Source of the DNA: Ascarosepion bandense
Lineage: Eukaryota; Mollusca; Cephalopoda; Sepiida; Sepiidae
DNA: 64,000 nucleotides
NCBI GenBank assembly: GCA_037127315.1
Contig: JBBBDQ010000352.1
Coordinates: forward strand, 154,501-218,500
Reading direction: 5' to 3'
The translations under genes and the position numbers were made by a program. Positions 1 to 11,769 of the stretch are shown here, one piece after another (positions within the stretch are counted from its first letter, which is position 1; the number at the start of each line of letters is the position of its first letter). The notes under the pieces were generated by a model. The model was not told the DNA's origin, did not search any database, and saw nothing but the letters and a program-made list of their open reading frames with translations.

Positions 1-1227
1 ATTCTCAGAACCTGAAGACTGTGTTGTACATGAAATACTGAGTTGAGCTACCAGTGAAAGAAAATGTATATTTATTTATTATACAGTTAATAATTCTGTT
101 TATTACATTGAGCACTGATTTATTTACATGAGCACTATATATGATTAGGCAGATTATATATGATTAGGCAGATTAAGAGAATGCAAAGAAATAAAAAGTG
201 AACAATTACAGCAATATTCTGGAATAAAAGTTATGTGGCAGATATAACACTCATTCCCATTGAAGAAATTATTAGACACAATAAAAGATTAAGAGATTAA
301 GAACATGAATAATAAACTAAAGTTATTATAACAATATAAAGTAATAAAAATTATGTGGTGGATAGATTTACTCTTGCTGTAGATATTAGCAAATATTACA
401 TATGACTTTTTTTTTAAGTGCAAAAGTTTCTCTTTTTCACTTTCAGAAAACACTTTATAGCTTCTGTTTGGTATAATCGAATTGCCAGCATCCACCTTTT
501 TGCTTTGGAGCAATTATTGAATAAACCTTATGAATTGTTTATCTCTTGGGTAGACCTCGGGTAACTGAAGCTGCAAAATTGAAACTGTAGATAAGGAGGG
601 ACGGCAGCAAATTCAAAGACAATGTTTTGAATGTTTTCTCAGCATTCACTTTTGAGTAACAAAAATTGCATAAAACTGGCACAGAGCCAACATTTTGAAG
701 TTGACAGCTTTTCACCATCTTTGATTTAACGAAGTTAGTCACATTTAGTAACATAAACCTTTTCTCACTTTCATTGCAATGTTACATTTTTTTTAGAATA
801 TTTTTTATGACAATGTCTCATTAACCACAACTTATTCATGAAAACTGAAAATATGTGCACATCACCATTGAACTTTACTTTCTATTTTCTAGCATGTGGA
901 TTTCTTTGATGAGCAAATGTTTTGAGGAATTCCTTGTATCGTTTAGAATTGTCTGGGATCATGAGCAGCAGTAGAATTATGCAAGAATAGATGTGTTGTG
1001 TTATTAAATCAAGAATTATTTTTGTTCCTCTAACCACTTTGCGAAATAAATAAGATTGTAACGAGTGTGTGCTATGTAAAGGATCTATTCTTTTACATTA
1101 ATTCCCCTATTATGGGCATTATTATATTTGTGATATAGCACTGTGGTTCACTGACAGAAAAGACTAGCTTAAAGGAACAGGAATGACAAACATGCTTTTT
1201 GCTCAGAGACCTGTTATACTACTAAGG
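1..1227. other. Unassigned AT-rich sequence
   Basis: No protein family, tRNA-like box or known repeat is recognised. Short open frames on the minus strand (about 289-754) have no recognisable motif and lack neighbours that would support a gene. A short direct repeat of 'tatatgattaggcagatta' lies near 140-175. Confidence 0.5.
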
Positions 1228-1575
1228 CAGACAAAAAACTTTTTTTTTTTTAATCATTTCACCCCAAGCAAGGCATTCCATTGCCACTATTGCACATGGG
1301 GCTACATAGGGGAAGTTAAAGAGGAGGAGTGGTTAGGTGTAGGAAATGTCAGAAGGAAGGTGATAGATGGGTAAGGATACCGAGGATGAGGGTTGGGCAG
1401 ATGGGAAGAGTGTTTGAAAGAATGGGAGCGAGTTAGTGTGTTAGGTGTCTATTGACCTTATATTTAAACTCCTGGAGATTGTAGCCGTCGGTGAAGCAAT
1501 CATGTGGAAGGGAATTCCACAGTTGGGAAGTGCGAGAAAAGAAACTGTTGGAGTAGAAGTTGCCGTTACATTACA
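1228..1575 (-). mobile_element. LINE-B (CR1/jockey-like) 3' end
   Basis: Read on the minus strand, this holds the last RT-ORF codons (a WNSLP motif followed by NLQEFK-like residues), then the family tail 'gccttgcttggggtgaaa' ending in an A-run (seen as T at 1239-1250). The same tail recurs at 12400, 16040, 27590 and 42770. The copy is strongly 5'-truncated, as usual for target-primed LINE insertion. The LINE clade is assigned only from motif style. Confidence 0.75.
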
Positions 1576-2103
1576 CATCCAACATAAAGAATATATATCT
1601 ACAAAGCAAAGCCAAATGTAAGGAGAAACAAAAAAAAAAAGAAGAGTTTTACATATATTACAGAGATATTCCTGTGGCTGGAGAAGCCATGTTTAAGACT
1701 TCAGATTCAAGACAGACCAAATTTATCTATGTTCTCAAGCCAGAACATACTTCCAAAATGAGGTTTATGAGCTGGAGTTTCTTCCTGTATCAGGAAAACA
1801 TATATTCACAAAGTAAAATGGCACCATGGATTCATAAGCTGCCTGAGAGGCAGATTTAGCCTAAATAAACTGAAAATTGACTACTGCCTTCATCACTGTA
1901 TGGAGTGGTGTCATGAAGTGGCCATCATGAAACCCACATGACATGTCTCTCCCAAAAAGACATGATCCCCTACAAGTTTTCCCTCTTGTTTTAAAACATT
2001 GTTAATGAGTCATCCCCACAAGCTCTCATTGCCTATACTTGGAATGCAAATCATGTTATGTGAGCACAATCCCTAAAACAAAAAAAAAATTCCTTCAGAG
2101 AAT
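1576..2103. other. Unassigned segment with a 99-codon open frame
   Basis: A plus-strand open frame (1560-1859) overlaps the LINE tail boundary and carries no recognisable domain. I see no splice-site pair or conserved motif that would make it a gene, so it is left as unassigned. Confidence 0.4.
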
Positions 2104-2406
2104 CAGTCAGTTAAATGCCATATGTGATACATGCTTTGGGCAATCATGTCTTAAAAGAAACATGACTGACTGGACAGAAGATTATCCCACAGTAGATTAC
2201 CATAGTTTTCTATGGTAAATTTGTTGCCAGCCAAGCTTATAGAACCTAATCTAAGCTATTATTTAAACCATAACTGAAAGGAAGAGATGGATTAATACCT
2301 TTTCCAAGGGTATTAGTGTGTAAGTGAATGCAAGGAATGCAACTGGAATTCAAACTTGGTTCCCTGATTTGTTGTTTTGTGTCGATATCCACTGCACCAC
2401 AATGCA
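2104..2406 (-). mobile_element. tRNA-derived SINE, full length, minus strand
   Basis: The tail (cagtcagttaa...catgtct...agacatgactgactg) is at the left and the tRNA-like head at the right. The head includes the reverse complement of the A box 'tggtgcagtggatatc' and a degenerate B box. It is homologous over about 300 bp to copies at 2902, 13986, 14338, 18561, 28384, 39018, 58290, 59057 and 60167. Confidence 0.85.
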
Positions 2407-2811
2407 CTTTGGATTACATCAGAGAAAATGTCGTGCTTGCAACATTCCAAAAAACAAATGCAGGGATTTAAATGTTTCAACAAAATTTGTAATGTCAATG
2501 TGTTTATAAAATTCTTTACAAAATATAAACAATACAAATATCAGTTATTAAGATTGGCTTCATCAACAGAAATGGTCAGTGAAGTTTAATGATAAAGTAC
2601 CTCTTAATTCCAGTCCCCTTCAGACCAGACCATTGGTGGATCACAGAAAATGTTCAGTTAACAGATATGCCTCCAAAGAAAACCATAAATAAAAATAGTC
2701 TTGCCAGTGCATTCCACATATATATTGCAGTGTTATCAATGGTAGAACAAAGCTTAAAACAAGTAACAATCATTAATGCTTTTAAGAAAGTTTTATATTG
2801 TTTTGTTCAAT

Positions 2812-3590
2812 TCTTCTTCATGTGCCATGTCCCTTCAGGATATAGACAATCATGGACTTCCACTTGCCCCTGTCCTTGTTGCTCTTAATAATTCTTCTTT
2901 TAGTCAGTCAGTCAGTCAGTTAAGTGCCATACATGATACATGCTTTGGGTGATCATGTCTCGAAAGAGACATGACTGACTGGGCAGAGGATTATCCTGCA
3001 GTCAGTTGCTATTGCTTTCTGCCATAGACTGGTTGCCAACCAAATCTATAGAACCCAATCTGTCCTATTATTTAACCCATAACTGGAGGGAAGAGATGGA
3101 TTAATACTTTTCCCAAGGGTATTTGTGCGTAAGTGAATGCAGGGAATTCAGTTGGAATTTGAAATTGTCTCCCTGATTTGTTGTTCCGAGCTGATATCCA
3201 CTGCACCACAACACACATTTTTTTGGTGTCTCTCCCACACTGCCATCCATTTGCTCAAGCCCATGAAATATGTCTCACGCTACTTTCCCCCAGTCTCTCT
3301 TTCTCTCTATCTGTTCTGTAAGAATTAAATTCTCCAAACTCTGCTTACCCATTACGTGTCCCAAGAACCTTAGCTGTATCTTTTTGATATTAAGTATAAG
3401 TTTACTTCTTGATTCCATCCTCTCCAACACCTCATCGTTGCTCACATGATTTGTCCATGGTATCCTCAGCATCCAGCATTTTCCAATCCATGCCTGCTAT
3501 CAGCACTGTGTCATCTGTGTATCTTGTATTGCTGAGATTGTGGTTGCCATTGACGAATCCTGGCAAAAACTCCTAGTTGTTTCATGTTAC
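2812..3590 (-). mobile_element. LINE-A (RTE-like) 3' part, internally deleted
   Basis: On the minus strand the fragment encodes the C-terminal end of the LINE-A polyprotein. Residues such as RIPWTNHVSNDEVL and LRFLGHVMGKQSLENL (3275-3472) match the copies at 3776, 7190 and 44335. The YADD-region codons (about 3500-3560) directly abut the C-terminal codons, so part of the RT thumb is deleted. A SINE (2902-3217) interrupts it; the 3'-terminal LINE piece resumes at 2812-2901. Non-functional. RTE-group assignment is tentative. Confidence 0.75.
2902..3217 (-). mobile_element. tRNA-derived SINE nested in LINE-A
   Basis: Full-length copy with an expanded agtc/cagt run at its tail (2902-2920) and the tRNA-like head ending near 3217. 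The LINE-A sequence to its left (ctcttaataattcttcttt) and right (ggtgtctctcccac) is continuous in the 44335 copy, so this SINE inserted after the LINE. Confidence 0.85.
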
Positions 3591-3775
3591 AGGTTGAATA
3601 AATCCATTCAATATGAAAGCTAAAGTCTTAAAACAAAAAAATATATATACTTACTACCCTGAATGGGGAAATGTACAGCTATGTATAAGAAATTCACAAG
3701 ATTGCTGTTGTCAGCTTATGCTGAAAGTTGTAAACAATGTGTGGCACTGCTTTTGTAGCTGCCCAGTGAACTAAT

Positions 3776-4560
3776 ATCTTGTTCTTCTTCTATGTGCCCT
3801 GTCCCTTCAGAACGTAGGCGATCATGGCTTTCCACGTCTCCCTATCCCTGGTGGCTCTTAGCACACCATCTCCTGTTACACTGTGCAACTCTTGTTTTAT
3901 TATCCACTGGATTAGGTTCTTCAAATATGTTATCCACTGCTTTCCTCTGTCTCTTTTTCCCTCTATCTGGCCTGTTAGTATCAGGTTCTCCAAGTCCTTT
4001 TTCCTCATTGCATGTCCCAGGAACTTCAACTGACTCTTCTTGATGATCCATATTAATTTATTTTTTCATTTCCATCATTTCCAAAACCTCATCATTGCTC
4101 ACATGCTCAATCCATGATATTCACAGCATCCTTCTGTAGAACCACATTTCAGTTGCTTCAAGTTTTTTTTTTCATCTTTGATGATATTGTCCAGCATTCA
4201 CTGCCATATTGAAGAACTGACAACACATAGCAATCTGGTACTCTCTTCTTTGTTTCTAGCAAAATTGTCCTGTTTCTTAATACTTTATTCAACTTCTGGA
4301 ATGCTTCCTTTACCATGCAAATTCACCTTCAGATCTGTGTTGAACTTTCCGTCTTCTGTTATAATACTTTCCAGGTATTTAAACTTTTGTACCTGCTTGA
4401 TTTTAGTATCCCTGACCTGTATTTGGCATATTGGGCTGCCCTTTTTACTGATGACTATGTATTTGGTTTTCTTGCAGTTTATTTGTAGTCCTTTCTTGTC
4501 ACTCTCTTCAGCTACATTCTGTGGGAGGTCTTATAATTTTCTTTTAGCTGATACAAAAAT
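3776..4560 (-). mobile_element. LINE-A 3' fragment
   Basis: Minus-strand coding remains include FLGHAMRKKDLENLILTGQIEGKRDRGKQ and the terminal RDRETWKAMIAYVLKGQGT motif, cited here in parts as the C-terminal signature of the family. The copy reaches only to about the RT palm/thumb border and has frameshifts. The 3' end of the sense strand lies at about 3776. Confidence 0.75.
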
Positions 4561-4763
4561 GTACTGACTATGGAGTACAAGATAAAGATGTTAGACTGTA
4601 TAATCAAAATTCCTTTTCCTGTTTTTAATTCATTAATCAGTAAATGTTAATCTTGGGCATAATTTTTGCTTAAATTTCTGAGATTAGGTCACTGATATTT
4701 TCTGACAGATTTTATCACTACTCAGCTTTTTTTTTTTAATCATATTACTTTTGTTGAATACCG

Positions 4764-5000
4764 ATACTGGTCCTGGTTATGACGATAAACTGCATCTGGC
4801 AGCAAAGATTCTGACTGAGAGGTTGTGAGAAGCATGGAACCACTTCTTTATTGCTGTTATTCCCAGATCCACATTACCCAGGGTGCTAGAACCTGTTATG
4901 CTCCCAGGTATTAGCAAATAGTTGTTCCCCAAAAATCTTGTCGGCATTAAATAACCCATTGAGGTGTTGATATGCTGAAAAACAAACCAACTCAAACTTA
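4764..5000 (+). repeat. Dispersed repeat family M, copy 1
   Basis: Shares blocks with 21526-22060 and 57145-57590: 'gataaactgcatc', 'gaggttgtgag', 'gcatggaacca', and a 3' block 'ggcattaaataacccac'. In this copy the middle segment is missing, so the 5' and 3' blocks are close together. The class is unknown; I see no A/B box or coding motif. Confidence 0.6.
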
Positions 5001-5956
5001 TTGAAACTGAAACCTGATGAAGGCCAGAGAAACAGAAAAAAAATGCAACAACAGTGAGCAAATATACATAATTGACCATCGTCACAGCTAACTACTTTAA
5101 ATTATTGTTAAAAGAAAAGAAGCAATGATTAGTAACTATTCAATATATTAGTATCATTTTGCTGACTAGTAAAGAAAGCAGTTCTTTAGATTTTGTGAAT
5201 TTTTTTTCTTTTTTTTTTTTTTTTTTAAGGATCTTTAGGCATTTTTTAGTTAAACATTTCTGGGATGAGGCATTATCTTTATTTTCTTTTCATGTGGATG
5301 ATGTGGCTAATTCAGGTTTGAATCAGGAGTGTTCCCTTTTTGTGCAGGAACAGGAATTTAGGTGAGGAATGGTAAGGTAGACATTTCAACTTTATCTAGT
5401 AAGTTTTGCAATTTCTTAAGTAGGTATCACAAGGTCCTTATGAAGTGATAGGTCAGTGGTAATTTCATACTTAACCAGTATATTTCCAGAAGAACTAGTG
5501 TCACGTAGGTATGCACCAAAAGTATTGAAGGAGTCGAGTGACTGCTAGCTGATAAGCGTAGAAAATAATGACATCAGCAAAATTTCTTCAACAGAAACTG
5601 AGTCACGTTTTCAAAACCTGAAAATTCTACCAAAATAATACAATTTGAAATCAATAAAATTTTTTTTTTTGTAGACTCTTCAGAATGTCATGGCAGTCTA
5701 CTCTCCCCAGCTCAAATTAATATTTAGCATACAATTAAATCACAGTAAAACAACAATTCTTCTTATCACCAATATCCATAAGAGAATATATGATCCAAAC
5801 ATTTGCAGGGTTATAACCTAGCATTACAAATTCACTTCTAACATTTATTTTAAGGAATGGTAAAAAGGACTACTCAAGACAGTCATTATGCAGTGTTGAT
5901 TTCTATGTCTATATTCACATATGTTCAATATTGACAACTCTTCTCCTCTGAATATA

Positions 5957-5991
<35 letters not shown>

Positions 5992-6062
5992 AAAAACTAC
6001 TATAAAGTTGTAAGTTAAAAATGTATTTTTTTTTTTTTTTGACAGTATTTATTTATTTCTAT

Positions 6063-6105
<43 letters not shown>

Positions 6106-6453
6106 ATATTTCAGACCGGCCTTGGCCTTTTATCAGAAACAAATGATTTTAAAATTTAAACTAGAAGCGTCCGTCATGTGATGCAGAAAGCAACAGTCTG
6201 AATATTTTTAAAAATAAATCTAATTGTAATAATACTTTTAAATGTTGTTTCAAAGAAAAAATTTTTAAGTGTATTTAAAAAATGTTTAACTATTGAAATA
6301 TTTATAAAGATTCAAAATACCTAAGTCCCTATTTAACCCTAGCCTATATGTATTTAATTTTAAAATCCAGTATTTTTCTTTCTTTCTACATGAGTATATG
6401 TGGTATAGTTTTCCTATACATATTAAGACAGTATATGTGAATTATCATTATGC

Positions 6454-6488
<35 letters not shown>

Positions 6489-6746
6489 TTAAAAAAAAAA
6501 ACTTAAAAAGCAAAAATTGCAGTGTTCCCTCTCCTTCATGCATCAACATAAACATTACTTTATGCTGTTGAAGACTTAAGACAAAACATATCAAAGTAAA
6601 AACTTTTCCACTTTGTCATAGATTTTTCAAAAATTGTTCTGATATATAAAAATTTATATATATTGTGTGTGCATATATATATATATATATATTGTCATCT
6701 GGAGACAGTCCTGTTTTGCTGTATCACAGCTCAGACATCCGATTTC
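5001..6746. other. Unassigned AT-rich DNA with TA microsatellites
   Basis: Contains T- and A-homopolymers and (TA)n tracts (5959-5990, 6066-6102, 6453-6471 followed by CA). No coding or element motif is recognised. Confidence 0.5.
5959..6102. repeat. Paired (TA)n microsatellites
   Basis: Two pure TA runs of about 31 and 37 bp flank a 75-bp segment. These runs produce artificial YIYIYI open frames. Confidence 0.9.
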
Positions 6747-6814
6747 TTCTAGCCAGGATTGAAACCCGACTGAATTGACACCAGTAGGCAATTTTACCTC
6801 TGAGCTATAGACAC
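6747..6814 (-). repeat. tRNA-like sequence (tRNA pseudogene or SINE head)
   Basis: On the minus strand: A-box-like 'tagctcagaggtaaa' and B-box-like 'gggtttcaatcc', with a pairing T-arm (GTCGG/CTGGC) and a partly pairing acceptor stem. The D- and anticodon stems are weak and no standard anticodon loop can be assigned, so it is not called a functional tRNA gene. Confidence 0.45.
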
Positions 6815-7189
6815 TCAGTAGAGGAAGGTGGATATCTGTGTTATATACAGTGTAAACACACACCAGTAGCCAAGATTGTTCATTCATTACTGAATGAAGG
6901 ATGCTTAGATACCTGAATAGCTACTAGTTTTTTCAAAGTCCACCATTCCTCCATATATATATATATATATATTTTACATACACACACCTACAAAACAGCT
7001 CTTACCTAATCAGGTGCAGATTTTCTAAAGGTATTCCCATTGAGATCTTGCGTTAGGTTATTAACAGCAGTTCTTGATTTTGCTGCAAGTAGCATGTTAT
7101 TGTTTTAACCCGTCTCTTAATTCCTCAGTGGAATTTAAATTTTGGAAGTGGCCAGGGAAACCTTTCTCATGCCATTTCTGCATTGTAGT

Positions 7190-8195
7190 AAGGTACACTT
7201 CTCTGTGCCCTGTCCCTGCAGGACGTAGGCGATCATGGTTCTCCACGTCTCCCTATCCCTTGTGGCTCTTAGTATGTTTGCTCCTGTTACATTTTGCAAC
7301 CCCCGTTCCGTCATCCACCTGATCAGGCCCTGCAATATGTTATCCTCTGACTTCCTCTGTCTCTTTTTCCTTCTATTTGGCCTGTCAGTATCAGGTTCTC
7401 CAAGCCCTCCTTCCTTATTGCATGTCTCAGGAAATTGTCGTTGCTTGCATGCTCAGTCCATGATATCCGCAGCATCATTCTGTAGAACCACATTTACGCT
7501 GCTTCCTGTTTTGTCCTCGTTTTCAATGATATTGTCCAGCATTCACTGCCGTATTGAAGAACTGACATCACATAGCAATCCAGCACTCTTTTCTTTGTTT
7601 CTAGTGAAATTTTCCTGTGTGTTAGTACTTTGCTCAGCTTCTGGAATGCGTCTTTTGCCATGCCAATTCGCCTTCGGATCTCTGTGTCGCACTTTCCATC
7701 TTCTGTTAGAACACTTCCTAGGTAATTAAATTTTTGTACTTGCTTGATTCTGGTATCCCTCACCTGTATTTGGCATTTTGGGTTGCACCTTTTGCTGATG
7801 ACCATGCATTCAGTTTTCTTAAAGTTTACTTGTAGTCTTTTTTTGTCACTCTCCACCAATACCTTTTGTAGGAGGTGTTGTAGTTTCCTTTCTGTGTCTG
7901 CAATCAGCACTGTATCATCTGCATACTTTATGTTGTTCAAGTTGTGGCCTCCAATAACAAATCCTGGCATGTCATCTAGGGTCCTCAAAATATTCTCTCT
8001 GTACAAGTTGAACAAATCCGGTGAAAAGACACATCCTTGTCTTACGCCTCTTTCTATCATTGTAAATCTGCTAAAATCGTTACCTGTCCGTATGCAGGCA
8101 GTTTGCTGCAGTAGAGATTCTTGATTACTCTGATGTCTTTCTCAAAAATGTCGAGGCTGCCGAGCATCTCCATTGCCTTGCCAAAATGTCACAAT
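7190..8195 (-). mobile_element. LINE-A (RTE-like) 3' half with RT palm
   Basis: 5'-truncated minus-strand insertion covering the RT palm, thumb and C-terminal region of LINE-A. The sense 3' end is near 7190, where the WRTMIAYVLQGQGT end motif lies. The upstream end at about 8195 is in the RT fingers/palm (DIFEKDIRVI-like codons). It is homologous to 3776-4560 and 44335-46330. Confidence 0.85.
7494..8060 (-). pseudogene. LINE-A reverse transcriptase fragment
   Basis: An open stretch of 188 codons with a clear non-LTR reverse transcriptase palm: GVRQGCVFSP (motif B), then IKYADDTVLIAD (motif C, the catalytic YADD box), then KFNYLGSVLTEDGKCDTEIRRR and a C-terminal SVLQYGSECW motif. The N-terminal endonuclease and RT motifs 0-A are absent and the frame is lost after the C-terminal QEAA. 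The following C-terminal codons continue in another frame at 7135-7335. In an intact LINE this domain copies element RNA at the nicked target. This copy cannot be functional. Family assignment (RTE-like) is from motif style. Confidence 0.9.
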
Positions 8196-8749
8196 CTTCA
8201 TTGTTGCCATGAATTAAATTTAAAGGATGTTGATATTAGTCGTCCACAGTACAACCTTCTATCACCTTCTCAGTGTAATTGTGTGGATGTATTCTGCTGT
8301 CTACCACCTTATTTAGGAGAAAACAAAATCCACAGGATGAAACAACCAATTTTGATAGAAGTGCAATTTAAACACTTTTGTACCAGTTGAAGATACCGTG
8401 TGTTATGATACAGCCATTCCTTACTTTGAATAAAACTATTTGTAGTTTGTGCTGTAGTAGTTCTCCTGTTAACTTATACTTGTCAGAAAAGAATTTGGTT
8501 GCTTCTTGCACCAATAATTCCAATGATTGGTAATTTTTCTCCTCTTGAACTACTGCTGATTCATACCCAGCACAGTTGAATAACTTGACAAGCAATATCA
8601 TTTTGGAAATCATTTAACTATGCCCCCAAGCAATAAAAGTTTTACAATAATGACATAAATAAAGTCCGCATGCATATTTGAGACAATAGCCATCATTCTT
8701 ATAGCATTATCCTAATGTAACCTCTCTCTCTCCCTCCCTATATATAGGC
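8196..8749. other. Unassigned
   Basis: Open frames on both strands (8121-8390 plus, 8368-8613 minus) have no recognisable domain. No repeat homology to other parts of this window is seen. Confidence 0.4.
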
Positions 8750-8998
8750 ACCTCAGCATGGTGTAATGGTTAGCAAGCTCATCTCGCTAGAATCATTATA
8801 ACTGAGTAGTGGGTTCAATCCTCATTGAATACCCCCTACTTTCGGCCATGTGTCACATCTAAGCTATGCTTAGAAAATTACCTTCCTCCAGGTTTGGGGG
8901 TTGGGTACAGTGCTAACAACCCTGTTCTATAAAAAACAGTTTGTTATGGAAACAGCAAAAACACTGCCCTAAAAAAACACGTCATTGGAGAAGTTTAG
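8750..8998 (+). mobile_element. Second tRNA-derived SINE type
   Basis: Starts with an A-box-like 'tggtgtaatggttagcaagc', then B-box-like 'gggttcaatcct' 46 bases later, as in a tRNA head. A non-tRNA body follows (cttcctccaggtttggggg) ending near a (TA)n tract at 9005. It differs in body and tail from the main SINE family. Confidence 0.65.
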
Positions 8999-9001
8999 TC
9001 G

Positions 9002-9004
<3 letters not shown>

Positions 9005-9048
<44 letters not shown>

Positions 9049-9185
9049 AAATATAAAACTTTAATCCAAAAGGAAAAGCGGTAAGGTAAATCCCAAAGAA
9101 CCGATCCTAATTAATATTACATTAATATTAAAAAATGATCAAGGTGGAGGGCTCGATGTAATATTTAAATTACAAAGCCAATTAT
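9005..9185 (-). repeat. AT-body repeat next to (TA)n
   Basis: A TA run (9005-9046) is followed by about 140 bp that, on the minus strand, matches 25200-25386 and 60720-60856 (blocks 'atcattttttaatatta', 'ttaatattaattagg' and 'ggattaaag'). The same end of the body abuts the TA run in each of the compared copies. Confidence 0.65.
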
Positions 9186-9330
9186 AAAATATATATATAT
9201 ATATATATGGTGTAAAAATATATATAATGATAAAGATAAAAAATATGTAATATTTGCAAAATAAATGTTGTAATAAATACTATTAACATCATTTTTATTT
9301 GGAGTCTCGGGACTAATACAGATAAATATC

Positions 9331-9615
9331 ATATGTGGCTGAGTGGTTAGTGCATTCATTTTCTAACCATGAAGCTCAGGTTCAAATCTCACCATGGTTG
9401 ATTTGTCAGAAAGGTGACTTCTTGATGTTATTTGTCTGGGGGAAGCAATCCTAGTGTGCAGATCCTTTGGAAAGTGGCTGAAAACTATACCACTGTTTCA
9501 CCTAAGCCTTTAAGGTGAAATTGAGTAGATGGCTTCCTTTAAGGATTTGTCAATGATTGTGCTAGCTCAGTCACAAGTCATCGTGACTAAGGGTTTGAGT
9601 ATACTGGTCTTGTTC
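9331..9615 (+). mobile_element. Third tRNA-derived SINE type, copy 1
   Basis: Head with A-box-like 'gtggctgagtggttagtgc' and B-box-like 'ggttcaaatctc'. The body (gattccttt..., 'gtagatggct', 'gtcaatgattgtg') matches 48547-48838 over about 280 bp. The tail beyond 9615 diverges between the two copies. Confidence 0.7.
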
Positions 9616-9896
9616 AGACTGTTCTTTCCTGTTAGATAATGCACTGTTTCTTTAGGTAACTAAGGTCCACTCAGTTGCAGTATAAACCACAGGTGGGCTT
9701 CGTGGGTGTTGAATAAAGACAAGTGTGTCTGAGCAGGCATTGGTAATGGGATTAGCTAGCCACTTCAGTAGATGAGTGATCTCGAATACGAGTGGCCAGC
9801 CATTACACACACACACACACATATGTTAGGTCTGTTATTTTATACTGAGCCATGTTTCATTATTATCACCAGCACTCACAGTGCACTGTTTTATAC
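9616..9896. other. Unassigned, ends in CA microsatellite
   Basis: No motif recognised. It may be the divergent tail of the preceding SINE. A (CA)n tract lies at 9805-9821. Confidence 0.4.
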
Positions 9897-10516
9897 ATAC
9901 ATATAATCAATGCAAACATATATAATATATAATCAATGCAAACATATATAATATATAATCAATGCAAACATATATAATATATAATCAATGCAGACATATA
10001 TAATATATAATCAATACAGACATATATAATATATAATCAATACAGACATATATAATATATAATCAATACAGACATATATAATATATAATCAATACAAACA
10101 TATATAATATATAATCAATACAAACATATATAATATATAATCAATACAAACATATATAATATATAATCAATACAAACATATATAATATATAATCAATACA
10201 AACATATATAATATATAATCAATAAACAAACAATAAAAATATAATATATAATCAATACAAACATATATAATATATAATCAATACAAACATATATAATATA
10301 TAATCAATACAAACATATATAATATATAATCATTACATACATATAATATATAATCATTACATACATATAATATATAATCATTACATACATTTAATCAAAA
10401 CAAACATATATAATATATAATCAATACATATAATTTAATACAAACATATATAATCAATACATACATATATAATATATAATCAATACATACATATATAATA
10501 TATAATCAATACAAAC
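9897..10516. repeat. 26-bp AT-rich satellite array
   Basis: About 23 head-to-tail units of 'aatcaatacaaacatata' plus 'taatatat', period 26. The first units carry 'aatgc' in place of 'aatac', and indel variants cluster near 10225 and 10335-10450. The array directly precedes the Penelope-like element region. Confidence 0.9.
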
Positions 10517-10871
10517 CAAGCTATTGGTAAATTTCCAAGAAATAAAATAAGATTAAATCTACCAAAAAGAAAAAGAAAATATAGAAAAACCAAAAAAAAA
10601 AACATAAAAGGAATAAAGAAGTGAAAGCAAAAATAAAGTCCAATAAAGACAGTTGCCAACCTGTTCAAAAACCCTAAAGTGCTCAATGCCTCTAGAGATT
10701 TGACAGAACAGTAACGTCAATAAATCAAACATCATTCAGGTTCTCCGATCCTAATTGAGTTTCAAGTTAATTGTCAGACAACACCTCATACTAAGCACTG
10801 ATGATCACTGGGTGAAACTCAGAGTATCAATTCCTTAAGTGCTTTTTGGTTTCATTTATTTGAGGATAGAT

Positions 10872-10941
10872 CAGTCAGTCAGTTAAGTGCCATGCGTGAT
10901 ACACGCTTGGGCGATCATGTCTCGAAAGGGACATGACTGAC
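10872..10941 (-). mobile_element. Solo SINE tail with target duplication
   Basis: Only the 3' structured tail of the main SINE (70 bp) is present, with no tRNA-like head. It is flanked by the direct repeat 'tgaggatagat' (10861-10871 and 10942-10952), which indicates genuine retroposition of a 5'-truncated SINE rather than erosion. Confidence 0.85.
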
Positions 10942-10999
10942 TGAGGATAGATAACATGTCTAAAACCTGACCCAGTTACTAGATAATTTTTCAAACAAG

Positions 11000-11407
11000 G
11001 AAATATTTATGTTGAAAAATAAGTAACTGTTGTTTACAATAGATTATCAGACTGCAGACTTATTGATTTGTAGGTGTGTGTAACTTTTGGAAAAAAATCC
11101 AGAATTGATCTTGGTATGTTTTTAAATGGAAATCAAAATTTGGCAAAAGAAAAAAAATTAACTTTAGCAAAAATCAGGAAGATTTTGAAGATGTTTTTCT
11201 TTAAGAATGAAATGGATTCACATTTAACTGACATGATGGAAAGTCAGTTGGGTGTCTAAAAACAAAAAAAATCTTAAAATAAATCATTACTATTGCTTTG
11301 TTTATGATGAATTTCACTTTCAGCTAGAAAGATTTTTTTTGATCAAATATTAACATAGTAATTCCTAACAGGCAATTATGAAAAGACAAAATAATTCTCC
11401 CAAAGAA

Positions 11408-11440
<33 letters not shown>

Positions 11441-11723
11441 GTTTTATTTGGGCAGCAACCCTTCTCTTATGCCAGTTTCATTAAAGATGACTGACAAGTT
11501 ACCATAGTGAAGCTTTTTTTTAAAAAAAATTGTTTGTTCTTGTTTTGTGGATATAGAATGTGTAAAAGTTGTCAAAGTGATCTCGGGTTTTAAGTGAATG
11601 TGTAGATTTTTATGTATTCAGTTATGGGAATATTTATTATTATTTTCCAAACGTGGTCAACACATTGACTGCATTCATAGTTGATGTTATTGAGTGTTGT
11701 CTTTTTCTTTTTTTATCATCACC

Positions 11724-11762
<39 letters not shown>

Positions 11763-11769
11763 ATTCTGT
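11000..11769. other. Unassigned sequence in PLE region
   Basis: An open frame (11074-11259) and a (TA)n tract (11416-11438) are present, but no recognisable motif. It may be 5' PLE sequence too decayed to align by eye. Confidence 0.35.

Noticed and set aside
4178..4567. 129-codon plus-strand open frame
   Set aside because: Antisense shadow of the LINE-A fragment on the minus strand.
6747..6814. Functional tRNA gene
   Set aside because: D-arm and anticodon arm do not fold properly; kept as tRNA-like repeat.
7235..7729. 164-codon plus-strand open frame
   Set aside because: Antisense shadow of LINE-A RT; the YADD motif is on the other strand.
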